This document shows positions 52,870-64,000 of a DNA stretch of 64,000 bases, one piece after another. Position numbers and translations under genes: made by a program. Each line of letters starts with the position of its first letter. Within the stretch, counting starts at the first letter, position 1. The stretch lies in assembly GCA_949825025.1 (NCBI GenBank), contig OX463781.1, forward strand, positions 46,698,317 to 46,762,316, read 5' to 3'. Below the pieces are notes generated by a model, which made no database searches, was not told the DNA's origin, and saw nothing but the letters and a program-made list of their open reading frames with translations. This stretch comes from Siphlonurus alternatus. Lineage: Eukaryota; Arthropoda; Insecta; Ephemeroptera; Siphlonuridae.

Positions 52870-53218
52870 CTAGACCAAAGGTTGCCTTAACTAAAATTCC
52901 ATATATTATAGCATATAATGATGTAAAATAAAAATTTGTACTCAAAAGACTGTATTTGAGGTTATGCAATTTTTACTATCAAATCCTTTAGCAAAGCAAT
53001 TAAAGAATAAAATAATAAAAATCGGTATAGTTTAGAAAGCGTGTAGAAAAGTATCGAAAAAGTGGAATTATAAAATTAGCCACAAAGAGAATGCGTTATA
53101 GATACGCTCGTACTTGAATCAGTTGTATGCCACATATATATTCAACAAAAAATATATTTATAAAAAATTCTCCTTTTCTTTTAAATGGTAATATTACGAA
53201 TCCATCATTCGTGGTAAC
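52870..53218. other. Intergenic span
   Basis: AT-rich; nothing supported. Confidence 0.5.
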
Positions 53219-53607
53219 TTAAGGTAGAGATAATCTCGATCAGCTGTTTTTTTAATCCCATTTGATTAACATGTAAACCTTAGAAAATTCACAAAAATTC
53301 TGATTTTTTTTGAGAGGCATATATTATTGCCTAAAAGCCATAAAAAAAATTTCAAAACTATTTAACGAGACGATTTTTTTTAATTAATTTTTTTAATTTT
53401 CAGCATTGGGCTTTTCATGGAGATACAAACTAAAAACTTAATTAAAAAAAATCGGCTCGTTAAATTGTTTTAAAACTTTTTCTATGGCTTTTAGGCAATA
53501 ATATCTGCCTCTCAAAAAAATTTCAGAATTTTTGTGAATTTGCTAAGGTTTACCTGTTAATCAAATGGAGCTAAAAAAACAGCTGATCGACATCATCTCT
53601 ACCTTAA
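53219..53607. mobile_element. TTAA-ended long inverted-repeat MITE (family C relative)
   Basis: TTAAGGTAGAGAT at the left and ATCTCTACCTTAA at the right. Arms of about 150 bases include TAGAAAATTCACAAAAATTC, ATTATTGCCTAAAAGCCATA and their mirrors. Confidence 0.82.
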
Positions 53608-54295
53608 TTTTTACCTGAACGGTGTGAATTTTATATGACAAAAACATAAAAATGCAGAACTTTTTGCATAGCAGACAAACATTATTTTGCATGATTTTCA
53701 ACATACCAAGAAATTGTAAATTATTTAAATGAAAAGATGTTTATTTTTTATTATTGGACATTTTAATACACAGATTAACCAAGTTTACAACAATATAACC
53801 TTATTGGTTGATAAATTTATACATATAAGAAAATATTTAAATGTTCTGTCTTCAAGACCCATTGCAATTTTATCATAAAATTAGTAATGAAATACAACAA
53901 ATTTATTAAATTTAAAGGGAACGTAGCAAGGAATTATTGACATATTTATTTTCAAAATTTTTGGCAAATATAAATTAAGTATTATCATTATTTTAGCATG
54001 TTTTTAAACCAATACAATATATGTGTACATTTTAATCAAATTTAATGTAAAGCTCTAAAACATTATTGAGTGCCCGATTTTAAAAATATTTTAACAAGGG
54101 AAATAAAATAAAATTTTGACACATCTTCATTGATGTCCATTTTCTGAAACAAAAAGACAAAACGGTTGCATAAGAAATGCATACAGTTATCACAATAAAA
54201 TGAGATGTGTGAACCAAAATGTGTTCTTTCAACCTCAACAATGTACATATTACATTTTACAAAGTAGACACCAAATTAAACATAACCCTTAGGGC
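53608..54295. other. Intergenic span
   Basis: AT-rich; no coding or repeat signal supported. Confidence 0.5.
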
Positions 54296-54487
54296 TGTCT
54301 CACACAGATTCGCATCATAGCTTATGATAAAAAATTAAGAACCTATGCTATCAGGTGTACGTGCGCACACAGCTTCGTTTCGTATCGCATCGCATGACAT
54401 CGTAAATTTCTAATTTGGAACCGGTTCTAAATTTTTATCATACGAAGTCATACGATATGATGCGATACGAAGGTAGTGTGCGACACC
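54296..54487. mobile_element. Hairpin MITE related to family D
   Basis: GCTGTCTCACACAGATTCGC and CTTCGTTTCGTATCGCATCG have mirrored partners CGATATGATGCGATACGAAG and GTGTGCGACACC. AT-rich and GC-rich blocks alternate as in family D. Confidence 0.6.
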
Positions 54488-54631
54488 ACTTGCTATTTAA
54501 GTTTTTTTTAAATTTATGTACAGAATTCCTTTATAATTTGTTAAAATCATAAATGAGAAGACAAATGCGAAAAAAACTCAGAGTATATGAACATGTAGTG
54601 ATCGAGATAAATTATTTTATTCTTACCTTAA

Positions 54632-54946
54632 CTAATCGAAGTCTGTGATTATCTTCCTGCAGACACCTCTAACCCGCTCAAAGCCCGGTTCACAGGGCCT
54701 GAATGGTGCGGAGACTATTGTAGTAAGAATGGGAGTAGGGGTCGTCGTCAGCCTGGCAACAGGAGTCGTTGACCTGGAGGCAGGAGTCGTGGACCTGGAG
54801 GCAGGGGTCGTGGACCTGGAGGCAGAGGATGTTGACCTAGAAGCAAGGGTCGTTGACCTAGCATTAGGGGTCGTAGTCGATCCGAGAGTGAGGGTTCCCC
54901 CGATCACCAGGAGCACCAAAATAAGAACCAACTGAACCGCGCGCAT
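54632..54946 (-). CDS. Secreted single-core peptide with Ser/Thr repeats
   Basis: I start at the ATG at 54946 (MRAVQLVLILVLLVIGG), not the upstream one at 54988. About 104 residues. The linker has several copies of a seven-residue A-S-R-S-T-T-P repeat (21-base units), likely O-glycosylated. Then V-S-A-P-F-R-P, the core CEPGFERVRGVC, R-K-I-I-T-D-F-D and TAG, with a GTAAGA donor five bases on. Closest relative is the nonsense-mutated gene at 52311. Confidence 0.87.
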   Translation of the reverse strand: MRAVQLVLILVLLVIGGTLTLGSTTTPNARSTTLASRSTSSASRSTTPASRSTTPASRSTTPVARLTTTPTPILTTIVSAPFRPCEPGFERVRGVCRKIITDFD

Positions 54947-55787
54947 TGTACTGACTGATTCGTTTGCTGGATGATTACGTTCAAACAAGTTTAAACCTGT
55001 TTTTGTGCAAGGTTAAACTACGCAGTGAAAGTTGAAAAACACACTTCTAAACAAGGAGTTGAAGAAGAAGAATAATTATTGTGACGCTACCAAATAAATT
55101 TTCATGTACCCTTGCATCATATGATTTCAGATAAATTCTGTACTCAATTCTGCATTCAATTATTTGAAGTTGCACATGTTTTACTATCAAAAATATGAGT
55201 AAGAACTGAAATAATATAATCAAAAATATCAGTAGATTTCGGTGAAAGTATTCAGAAAATGGAGAACAGCGCAACACAGATTCGTTTGCTGTTCGCATAA
55301 TTTGATAAAATGACACATGCAAAAGTGAATATAAAGCAGCCAAAAAGTATTTTTTTTTAATTTGGAAGTGTTGGTATAATATATGGCATATAATATTTGT
55401 TATAAGACTTCTACAAATATGCTAATTAACTCAATTAATTCAGTAATTCAGTAGCCATCTCAACAATGGTATATATAAAAAAGAATTAATTATACGTAGT
55501 TATACGTAGTTAATTTCACCTTAAAATTATTTTGTTTATGAATAAATGATTTTTTTTTATCATTGCACTTGTATGTACTTTATTAAAGTTCATATATTCA
55601 GCTTACAACATTTCATATCGTACAATAATAATTATTGTATTTATATTATATATTTTTATGCTTTTTCCATGACGGCGGAAAATCAACTGTAACTCGATGT
55701 CATTATAATAATCAATGACTCGAGATTCTGTATCCAAATATGCAATAAAACAATTTCATGCAACCTGTTGTCCACTATAGCAAAAAT

Positions 55788-56060
<273 letters not shown>

Positions 56061-56189
56061 CAACAACGACATCAAGACAAAAACAAATATTATATTATGT
56101 ATCAATAAAAAAAATTTAACTCGTTCATTAACAGCTTATCAAAGTTGGATAAACTTCCATCCGACATATATTAGTAATATAATATATTA

Positions 56190-56265
56190 CAAGAAGCATG
56201 AATTATAACGCTGCTGCCATCTATAAGGTGTCAAGGAACTTTAAGTCGATGAGTGTAAATTACCG
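56190..56265. repeat. Inverted repeat arm (partner 57405-57495)
   Basis: AACGCTGCTGCCATCTATAA and GTGTCAAGGAACTTTA occur here and as reverse complement at 57405-57495. The pair encloses the gene at 57052-57273. Confidence 0.75.
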
Positions 56266-57051
56266 TCCGTGTTATAAGTAATAACTACATCATACACGCG
56301 TCATTAGTGTCATTGAGACATCATGTGTAACGAGAGACCACTTGATCGCTCCGCCTGCCTCGATCATTAAGGCAATGCTAGTGTAGTGTATTATGAATTA
56401 ATTAATATAATACACTATTTTTTTTAGAGAAAATCTACAATAAAGCATTAAACAATACATATTAATATTACAAATTATAAACATTCGATTGGGATTATTA
56501 TATTAATTAGGTGTGCAGAATTTCGAAATTCCCTAACGTGTTCGATTTACAAAACTTAAGCAGTATATTAGCTACATATAAGATATGAAATTCGTTCACC
56601 TTAATTAGGATTGTGCAATTAAGCACCTTAACAGTGGGCCATCATCATTATTATATATTTTTATTTTAATTAATTAATACATTAACCCTAGCATTTCCAA
56701 GGATATTATTTTGCCCATGCTCTACCAATAGGTGGATCGAAATTGTTGAAAAGACAATACATCACTATGTGTGTTAAAATTAAAAAAAATATATATTTAT
56801 TTGTTTTGTTTTTTGTTTTTTTTGCGGAAATACATTACTCGTTGGCTACATAAGGATTACAAATTTTTTCAAATTTTTTGGAGCAGTATTTCATACTTTT
56901 TTCTCATTTTAAAAGAATATGGATCATCTCGACCCCCCCCCCCCACTTTCCTGGTAATGATATAGCGTTAAAACACTTGAAAATTAAAAATAATGTGTGG
57001 AATTTTTTCAAAAATAAGTTGTGATCCAATAACATTTATTTTCCTTCTTAC

Positions 57052-57273
57052 CTAGTTGAAGTCCCCAACTGCACGTTTACACACGCCATTGACGCGAACA
57101 TATCCCGCAGGACAGTTTCTGGGAGGCGTTTGAACTATCGAAGAAATGGCGGCAGGGACCGTTGTTTGTACGACCGTTGGTACGGCCGTGATTGTGGTTC
57201 CCTGAGTGTGTTTGGCCAAGACACTTCCGAGCATCAGGAGCACCAAAGTAAGCACCAACTGAACCAAACGCAT
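57052..57273 (-). CDS. Secreted Thr/Val-rich single-core peptide
   Basis: I start at the ATG at 57273 (MRLVQLVLTLVLLMLGSVLA), 73 residues; 57324 is an upstream in-frame ATG. A Thr/Val linker (T-T-I-T-A-V-P-T-V-V-Q-T-T-V) leads to V-Q-T-P-P-R-N, the core CPAGYVRVNGVC, K-R-A-V-G-D-F-N and a TAG joined to a GTAAGA donor. The D-F-N/D-F-D ending is shared with 51124, 54632 and 52311. The gene sits between two inverted repeat arms. Confidence 0.88.
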   Translation of the reverse strand: MRLVQLVLTLVLLMLGSVLAKHTQGTTITAVPTVVQTTVPAAISSIVQTPPRNCPAGYVRVNGVCKRAVGDFN

Positions 57274-57404
57274 CGCGAAGACTGAGGTAGCGTGAGCTGA
57301 GTGAGGCCTTATAAAGTCATGCAAAACTCGGTTGTATAATATACCATATAGTGTTAGTCATGTATTTGTATAAGTGACCGCTGTGTTTACCTATAACAGC
57401 AATA

Positions 57405-57495
57405 TTTACCTATAACACGCAGATGTTAATTTATCGTCCTGTTGTAAAGTTCCTTGACACACATTATAGATGGCAGCAGCGTTTTAATTCATCGT
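57405..57495. repeat. Inverted repeat arm (partner 56190-56265)
   Basis: Reverse complement of 56190-56265, about 80% similar. Confidence 0.75.
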
Positions 57496-57822
57496 TTGGA
57501 TTATTGTTAATAATTTTATTCTTTATTTTTCTCATTATCATCTTTATTATTTTTGTTTGTTTTTTTATCGTAACTTCCTTCCACAAAAATTAATTACTTT
57601 ACCAAATAAACAAATATTATTATTTTTCATTGTAATCTGTCAATTAGAAATTTCTCTATCTTTTTAAAAAGCAATAATTAATAATATTGTAATATATTAT
57701 ATTTTTTTGCTAATTTTACTGACCTGCATGAAAAATTTTATTGCATATTTGGATACAGCACCTTGAGTCATATATTGTCAATTTTTTTAACTTTTTAACA
57801 ACCTCAAAGTCGAGGGGAAAGA

Positions 57823-57900
57823 CGCTGTGACGTCATAGTCATGCAACGTCTTTTCATATGCTTGTGTGTTGAATATTTACATGACTATGACGTCACAGCG
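57823..57900. repeat. Hairpin with perfect 21-base arms
   Basis: CGCTGTGACGTCATAGTCAT and ATGACTATGACGTCACAGCG; each arm contains a TGACGTCA palindrome. Confidence 0.85.
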
Positions 57901-57916
57901 TTTTGAAAATATTGAC

Positions 57917-58058
57917 AATTCGTCGCCTCAGAATGCCAGTCGCGTAAGTACAAAAAAATTTGATGGGACCTTGAGCTTTAAGTTATATTGAAATAAGGTT
58001 CAAAGTTGCATCAAATTTTTTTGTACTTACGCGACTTGCATTCTGAGGCGACGAATTC
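57917..58058. mobile_element. Hairpin MITE
   Basis: AATTCGTCGCCTCAGAATGC, GTCGCGTAAGTACAAAAAAA and their mirrors ending GGCGACGAATT. Confidence 0.85.
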
Positions 58059-58063
58059 GTAAT

Positions 58064-58397
58064 GGACAACATACATGAAAAAATTTTATTGCAGAAATGA
58101 ATAGAAGGTACCAAATTATGCTATATATATTATGAATTTTTTCAGATTTTTTTGAGACCCGGAACTATTTTTAAATAATTATTGAAAGTCCTGCGATTTC
58201 AGTTGGCACCCCTGCAGCCTTAATAAAAAGGATATAGACTGGATGCCTATTGACGCCTCCAGGGGGCGTGGCCGCACTTTCAATAATTATTTAAAAATAG
58301 TTCTGGGTCTCAAAAAAATCTGAAAAAATTCAGAGTAGCATAATTTGGTACACCCTCTATTCATTTCTGCAATAAAAAAATTTCATGTAGGTTGTCC
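58064..58397. mobile_element. Family B MITE, copy 5
   Basis: GGACAACATACATG ... and mirrored GTAGGTTGTCC; standard interior. Confidence 0.9.
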
Positions 58398-58697
58398 ATT
58401 CAAGCTTCTCTATCCAAATTTGTAAAAACAAAATTTCATGAAGGTTGTTAATTCCATATATTATACTCAAAATATAAATTGATAATTTCGATACTCGTCT
58501 GGGGGAATCAATTTAATTATTACCTAATTTCCATCATCCTATTGTTTTTAATATCCATATAAACATTTACTTGGTAACAGAAAATAGACCCCACTATTGA
58601 TAATATCATAATTAATAACACATAGAACTATTAAAACTATCTTTGTATTTTTCATAACGGCTACAACAAAAAATTTGTCACAACAATGTTATTTTGC

Positions 58698-58877
58698 TTA
58701 CCACAATTTAACTGTTCTGCATCGGCCTCTGAAGTAAGTTTTACCATCAGCACAATCCGTTTTTCTGTTTGGGGCGTTGAAGAGTTGCCTCATTTTTCCA
58801 GCACTAGATTTTCTGTCCTGAGGGAATGCGAGGCACCCTGTAAGCACCAACAGCACCAACAAGAGCACTAACCGCAT
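58698..58877 (-). CDS. Secreted single-core peptide (secapin-like)
   Basis: The ATG at 58877 opens MRLVLLLVLLVLTGCLA. Pro-region F-P-Q-D-R-K-S-S-A-G-K; mature part L-F-N-A-P-N-R-K-T-D, the core CADGKTYFRGRC, R-T-V-K-L-W, then TAA inside a GTAAGC donor (TGGTAAGC), so splicing would change the final residue. About 59 residues. Same A-P-N-R lead as the X genes. The function is unknown. Confidence 0.86.
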   Translation of the reverse strand: MRLVLLLVLLVLTGCLAFPQDRKSSAGKMRQLFNAPNRKTDCADGKTYFRGRCRTVKLW

Positions 58878-58979
58878 GACTGCACTCACCGACGTGACCT
58901 GAGACACTGGTGCTACCTTTTTGACGTAACGATTATGTGGACAGAAGAATACCATCACGTCACTTAGAAAGTGAAATTG

Positions 58980-60480
58980 TTCTCAAGGTCGTCCCTTTTC
59001 AGTCAAGGTCGTCCAGGTAGGATACTGCACCGAATTATCACCCACCACTTTCTCCAAGTAAAATGATTCATCTCGAAATAATATTATTAATGTTGTATCA
59101 TGCGGATTAAGTAATACATTCTTGTATATTAACATTATATAATTTCTTCAAATGTTCAATTATTAAAAATTAGAAAACATCCAATACAAATTTATGAAGT
59201 AAAATATTTTTTTTGTATTATATATAGTTAATATTAATTTCCTTTTATTATGTAAGTAAAATTGTAAAAAAATATTAAAAGCATCTAATAAATAACTTAA
59301 TGCTATATATATATATGATAATTGCCAAAAATAATTACCAACGTTCAATGTGCTAATGTCAAAAACAATGTGGTGTTATATGCAATATTATGTAATGTTG
59401 ATTCACAATAATAACCTGTTTTCTTTGTCTTGCCTGATAAAGTATAATTTCATTTCGTGTCTACTGTTAATAATAATTATAGCCACAACTACTTAATGAC
59501 AATTAATTAATGAACCCGTATACGAGTTTTTCGTACTCTTTACAGATTATATGTAAAATGTAATTGAAATATTCCATGTAAAATATGTGATTTATCTGTT
59601 TCTCTGAATAAACAAAAAAAAAAAAAAAAAACGTAAGATTTCAGCCTATTGTAAAATAACAGCACTCGCTATTTCATAACGTTTATAGACGTCATTGACA
59701 CGAAGAGAAATTTTAATTCATAAAAACTTTGGTGAGTAATCGGAAGTTTACCTTTTAAAATAAATTCTTTAGCTCCTTATTAAAAAAAAAATGACATCCG
59801 TATAAATAAATGACATCATACCAATAACCGCAACATAGCAAACTATAGGGAATTTCCAAAATAAAGTTACGTTTGTATCAGATGCAGGTATTGCGCTCTT
59901 ATTCTAATAATTCAATGAGGTCATAGCCATGATTATTTTTAAGTGATTGGCAGTTATCGTACAAAGTAAACGTAAATTGTGAACTGGCAAAATTAGTATT
60001 TGTATATTTATTAATAAAACAAGATAAAAAAAATAGTTAAATTATATATTGCAAAAGTCTGCAAAATGTAAATTTTTGAACTAAATAAGAATTTAATACA
60101 CAATTGTCACGTTAAAACTTTCATTGTTATGAAGCATCATTTTTGCATTGTCGTTTTGATAAATTAACCACACAACACACAGTCGCATCAAATTGAAATT
60201 TATAAACAAGAAATCATTCACCGAGCTTAAACTTCTTGCTTCGGGTGGGAGGATTAATAACTCCCTGGAAAGAGAATCAGTATACTGCCACGTTCGAGAG
60301 TAAGTGGGGTTGAAAACACGTTTGAGGTGATTATGCAGGTGACAACGTGTTGGCTCCTTGTGAGCAGGGTCCAAGTGCGACTATGTATCTGGAATTGAAT
60401 GAAATAAATAATTTTGAATTGAATTTGGTGAGGGTGAAGATGGATTGAAATATCTTGAAAGGGTAGAAATATAAGACAAT
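58980..60480. other. Intergenic span
   Basis: AT-rich; a TATA run near 59305, an A17 run near 59620. The short frames (about 60-93 codons) at 60093-60531 on the minus strand show no family feature. Nothing supported. Confidence 0.5.
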
Positions 60481-60806
60481 GGACAACATACATGAAAATA
60501 GTTTATTGCAGAAATGAATAGAGGGTACCAAATTATGCTACTCTGAATTTTTTCAGATTTTTTTGAAACCCAGAACTATTTTTAAATAATTATTGAAAGT
60601 GCGGCCACGCCCCCTGGAGGCGTCAATAGGCGTCCAGCCTCTATCCATTTTATTAAGAATTCAGGGGTGCCAACTGAAATCACAGGAATTTCAATAATTA
60701 TTTAAAAATAGTTCCGGGTCTCAAAAAAATCAGAAAAAACTCAGAGTAGCATAATTTGGTACCCTCTATTCATTTCTGCAATAAAAATTTTTCATGTATG
60801 TTGTCC
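60481..60806. mobile_element. Family B MITE, copy 6
   Basis: Ends GGACAACATACATG and CATGTATGTTGTCC; the central unique part is inverted relative to copies 1, 2 and 5, as in copy 3. Confidence 0.92.
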
Positions 60807-60809
60807 ATT

Positions 60810-61491
60810 AATTGATGCAAGGGGAAGGTGCTTAAAATAAGTATAATAAAGGAAATATTACTGTTCTACTCGTATAATTATCCCATTATTTATATTAAAT
60901 ATATTTGATCACAGTATATATTATAAATAATGTATTATACATCACCATGTAGGTTTTAAATTTTTAATCTTAATTATTTAAAAAAATACTATAATAGTAA
61001 GTTTCCTGTATGTGTCTGTAATATTCGATCTAATTTTATGTTTTATTTGCGCTGTTTTATTTTAAATAATATTTATATTTTTTATGTAATCGCTATTTTA
61101 ATTATGTCATGTAACAATGTATAAAAAAATATATTATTAATTAATTTTTTTCATCTTATCTGAAATTCATAAATAACTAAAACAACAATCACACGTTCCC
61201 CGCTCACGAATTCTAAACTCATGGGGTGTATCAGATTTATTTCATATACTTCTATTGTAATATTATAAATGTATGTACGTCTATTTTTTATTAAAAAAAA
61301 AATCAAGTGAAGGACGCGACGGAAAAACCAGCAAGACACGTTGCCAAGTTGTCACTCCTGCTTAAACGTTAGCATTTCATTAATTCATAAAATCCCTAAC
61401 TTGAACAGTTACGGAAATAACCGAAGAAATTCTATTATTAATATAAAATAGTCAAATTAATGTTAAAATCCCAGTGGAAGTACCCGGGAGT
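60810..61491. other. Intergenic span
   Basis: AT-rich; no supported feature. Confidence 0.5.
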
Positions 61492-61700
61492 AAAGGCGGA
61501 TTCAGATGGCGACAACGGCGATGCGACGCGATTTTGACGTAAAAGCTGTGAAATTCTATGCGGCGGCGAATTCGCCGGTAATCGCATTAATTACGATGCT
61601 CTTTTTCTTTTAATCGCCCAATATGGCCGCCAATGGATGTTACAGCAAGTGCGCATTATTCGCGTCGCATGGTAAAAATCGCCATGTGAATCCACCTTTT
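61492..61700. mobile_element. Family D MITE, copy 3
   Basis: TAAAGGCGGATTCAGATGGC and GCCATGTGAATCCACCTTT ends; interior almost the reverse complement of 38311-38526. Confidence 0.87.
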
Positions 61701-61839
61701 TTAAGAGTTTCTGTTTTTCTGAAGGTCAAATTCAATTTAAAATTTTTAGAGAGGTTTGTGATCGACTTGTTGCAAAGTTTCGAAACTCAGATACAAGCAG
61801 GAAGACTTCCTCTTTCCGGTGGATTATAAAATAAATTTG

Positions 61840-62067
61840 TTACTCACTACTCCACTCCCAATTATACGTTGGACGGTTCTTGCGTCTCGTTGGTGCTTTA
61901 AACGCGGCGTACAGTTTGATGTCGTCTCCTCCGGGAGTAGTCATCTGGTACCTTTGTCCCAGAGACTGCTTTTTCATATCAAACTCATCCGGAAACACAA
62001 TGTCTGACGTTGAGGAGAGGACAGACAATATGAGCACCAAAATTAGCACCAACAGTCCAGTCTGCAT
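61840..62067 (-). CDS. Secreted cysteine-less member of the family
   Basis: A 75-residue product. Signal peptide MQTGLLVLILVLILSVLSS. The pro-region is followed by L-Y-A-A-F-K-A-P-T-R-R-K, the same A-A-F-x-A-P-x-R lead as at 63489-63993, but where the core should be it reads N-R-P-T-Y-N-W-E-W with no cysteine. The TAA lies inside a GTGAGTAA donor, so the C-terminus depends on splicing; a downstream exon could supply the missing residues. It is a linear variant or a decayed gene. Confidence 0.7.
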   Translation of the reverse strand: MQTGLLVLILVLILSVLSSTSDIVFPDEFDMKKQSLGQRYQMTTPGGDDIKLYAAFKAPTRRKNRPTYNWEWSSE

Positions 62068-62269
62068 CCTCGTGGAAACTGACTCATAGCTATAAGAAAC
62101 TTGTTACTGATCCTTTAAAACCGGTTGTAGTATACGAATACAATAAACTGTATATTTAAACATTAAAATACTAACTTGAAATTTTTAAAAAAAAATATAG
62201 ATCTGATTACACCTCGGGAAGTATGAACTTTACTCCTGCCTCACTTGCTGCAGCTGCAAGAGACAAATG

Positions 62270-62271
<2 letters not shown>

Positions 62272-62317
<46 letters not shown>

Positions 62318-62697
62318 GGATACACCCCTAAGAGCTTACAGTTCGCGGCGGGGTACTGGGTAGGGATAAGGTAGGGAACGGATAGTGGCCACGGCCTGCA
62401 TGCTTACGCGTCCCAGCATTCACTGAGGTGAGACTGAGGAAACCGTGGAAAACCTCAGTCAGGACGGACACCTCTACTTTTTCTCAATGGACCAAAGCGA
62501 TGTCCAAAGCCTGGGGAACCACACACAAGTGCATCACTGCACTGGGTGGAAAGCGAGACGAATTTACCCCAGGGAGGGAGCAGCGTATTTTTTACTTGAA
62601 ACGGTCACCCATCCAAGTACTAACCACGCTCGACGTAGCCTGACTTCGGTGATCTAACGAGAACCGGTCAATGCACTGCGCCACGCTCGACCTAATG
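62272..62697 (-). mobile_element. Full-length 5S rRNA-derived SINE with poly-A tail
   Basis: On the minus strand the head shows GACCGGTTCTCGTTAGATCA, CCGAAGTCAGGCTACGTCGA and AGTACTTGGATGGGTGACC, the 3' two-thirds of 5S rRNA including its internal promoter region. A unique body follows (CCTGACTGAGGTTTTCC...), then a run of about 42 A (62313-62272). Partial copies at 31237-31598 and 33004-33075. Confidence 0.85.
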
Positions 62698-62699
62698 TC

Positions 62700-63414
62700 T
62701 CAAGGTGTACGTTTAAGTTACTAAAACATACGCAAATTTGTTCGGTATTTTGGTATAAAATCTAAAATGACTTACCGAGGAGATAATAAGTGGTTAATTT
62801 TGCCAACGACACCACTGCTATGATTACTGGAAACTCAGAGTAAGAACTTAATAATAAATAATTAATATATATACAGTATATCTATATAAACAAAGTATGT
62901 GAATTTTAAGACAAATTTTAGTGGAAAATCGATTGATTTTTGTACAAAATTTCATTCCTCACGTATTAAATGATATCAAGTTATTTATTATCATTTTTTT
63001 ACATAAATTCATAAATTTGACTAAAAATTTTAAGATTTATTTATTATATAACAAATATTATTACATCACGCAGCTAAAAATAGCTATGGTTTCATCCAAA
63101 ATGTAGATTTTACGTTTTCATCATTCCAGGTTTCCCACGCTATAAAATTATATAAGTGGCACGATCGTATCACTATACCAATTGCAAGGTTGGGTTGGAA
63201 GTTAAATCCAATCACTTGTGACCATAGTACCGTACTTGTACATCAGGTTTCAGTTGAAGAAATTCATCTATGAGAATCAAACTATTAATTATAAAAGTCA
63301 TTTAGGTAGAAGGTTGCTATCTATATGTAAACAAGATAAGAAACTGACCCTTACTGAAAAGAGGATATAAGCGAGTTTCATCTTAATCGTAAGGACCTAT
63401 TATTAACTAAAAAA
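62700..63414. other. Intergenic span
   Basis: AT-rich; no supported feature. Confidence 0.5.
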
Positions 63415-63488
63415 TTATAATACTATTTTCTGATAAATCTTCCTAAAATATTTTCTAACAATAAATGTAATGTAACAAATGAGCTCAC

Positions 63489-63993
63489 AGTATCGATTCA
63501 GCGCGGTCTTGCAGCGGCCGCGGACTCGCACCTTCCCTTCTGGACAAACGTCTCTCGACGAGGCACGGATGGGCGCTGTGGCGAACGCAGCGTACGTCTT
63601 GATGGCTAGGTCCTGACCTGTGGAGGGCTGGTCCATTTCACCCTGCCCCCTGGTGCGTTGGGGTCCATCCGAGGAGAAATGTACGACTTTACCCTGCCCC
63701 CTAGTGCGTGGTGTTTCTATGGAGGGATGTTTCACTTGACTCTGCTCCCTGGTGCGTGGAGCTTGATCCGAGAAGGGCTGGTCCACTTTACCATGCCCCC
63801 TGGTGTGTTGATGTTCATACATAGAGGGATGTACTCGCCCTTGTATCAGGGTACTCGGGAGTTGTGTCGAGACTGTTTCCTGACCTGTACTCTGTTCACT
63901 TGAGGAAGGTGCAACCCCTCGCCCCTGCACCTGAGTGTTCGCACCAAACACTGCAAGAACCACCAGAACCAAAATCAACTGCACACACTGCAT
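63489..63993 (-). CDS. Secreted repeat-linker single-core peptide, first exon
   Basis: The ATG at 63993 opens MQCVQLILVLVVLAVFG. A long Gln/Ser/Pro/Arg linker has about four repeats of 15-18 residues built on P-R-T-R-G-Q-G-K-V and H-P-S/Q-P-S, then T-Y-A-A-F-A-T-A-P-I-R-A, the core CPEGKVRVRGRC, K-T-A-L-N-R-Y. A GTGAGC donor-like site (63483-63488) falls one base into the next codon; the frame past it, to 63415, has no family feature and I treat it as intron. About 168 codons in this exon. The R-T-R-G repeats may be cleavage sites releasing several peptides; this is inference. Confidence 0.77.
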
Positions 63994-64000
63994 CTTAGCG

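Larger units (their letters stand above)
57722..58450. mobile_element. Nested MITE cluster
   Basis: The outer ends GCATGAAAAATTTTATTGCA (57725) and ACAAAATTTCATGAAGGTTG (58427) resemble a family B relative. Inside are three further hairpins at 57823-57900, 57917-58058 and 58064-58397, apparently inserted one beside another. Confidence 0.6.

Noticed and set aside
60093..60531. Overlapping minus-strand frames of 66-93 codons
   Set aside because: No signal peptide, no core, and part of the span is the start of a family B MITE.

Overview
This is a eukaryotic, AT-rich, repeat-dense nuclear window. It has spliceosomal donors (GTAAGT/GTGAGT), an intact non-LTR retrotransposon, 5S- and tRNA-derived SINEs, many MITEs and long microsatellites. 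The genes are small secreted disulfide peptides that resemble the insect secapin group (a venom- and immunity-associated peptide family), so the host is most likely an insect or another arthropod. I cannot name the species from sequence alone.

The content is one large tandem array, entirely on the minus strand, of roughly 28 usable short secreted-peptide genes plus about 10 broken copies. Almost every member has an N-terminal signal peptide, a variable pro-region or linker, and one or more copies of a core with two cysteines ten residues apart (C-x10-C), usually written C-P-x-G-x(7)-C-R. In many members an A-P-x-R motif precedes the core. In nearly every gene a splice donor lies within a few bases of the stop codon, or replaces it, so the exon after the donor is untranslated or carries only the last residues.

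Layout. 0.4-12 kb: diverged 'ARPQ' members. One is split by a 4-kb LINE (1.6-5.7 kb), one by a 0.53-kb inverted-repeat element (11.4-11.9 kb), and one carries seven 22-residue Ser/Thr repeats. 13-30 kb: two-module genes of the MVYQRGVLLFLL type and acidic-linker types, amplified by segmental duplication (20-22.3 kb and 23.3-25.2 kb), with several frameshifted copies. 27.6-41.6 kb: four-cysteine modules (C-x3/4-C-x10-C-x-C), in 4, 3 or 1 copies per protein, plus related single-core genes. 43.8-49.5 kb: alternating X-Y-X-Y-X single-core genes in a tandem duplication. 50-64 kb: single-core genes with Pro/Thr/Ser linkers, including a nonsense-mutated copy and a cysteine-less copy.

Many promoters in the 13-36 kb part carry a CACGTG E-box 40-110 bases upstream of the start codon, suggesting shared bHLH-type control. 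Transposable elements act as a clock: paralogous empty sites show which insertions came before or after each local duplication. The most interesting biology is this birth-and-death array of a C-x10-C peptide superfamily, with module gain, linker repeats and loss of cysteines visible side by side.
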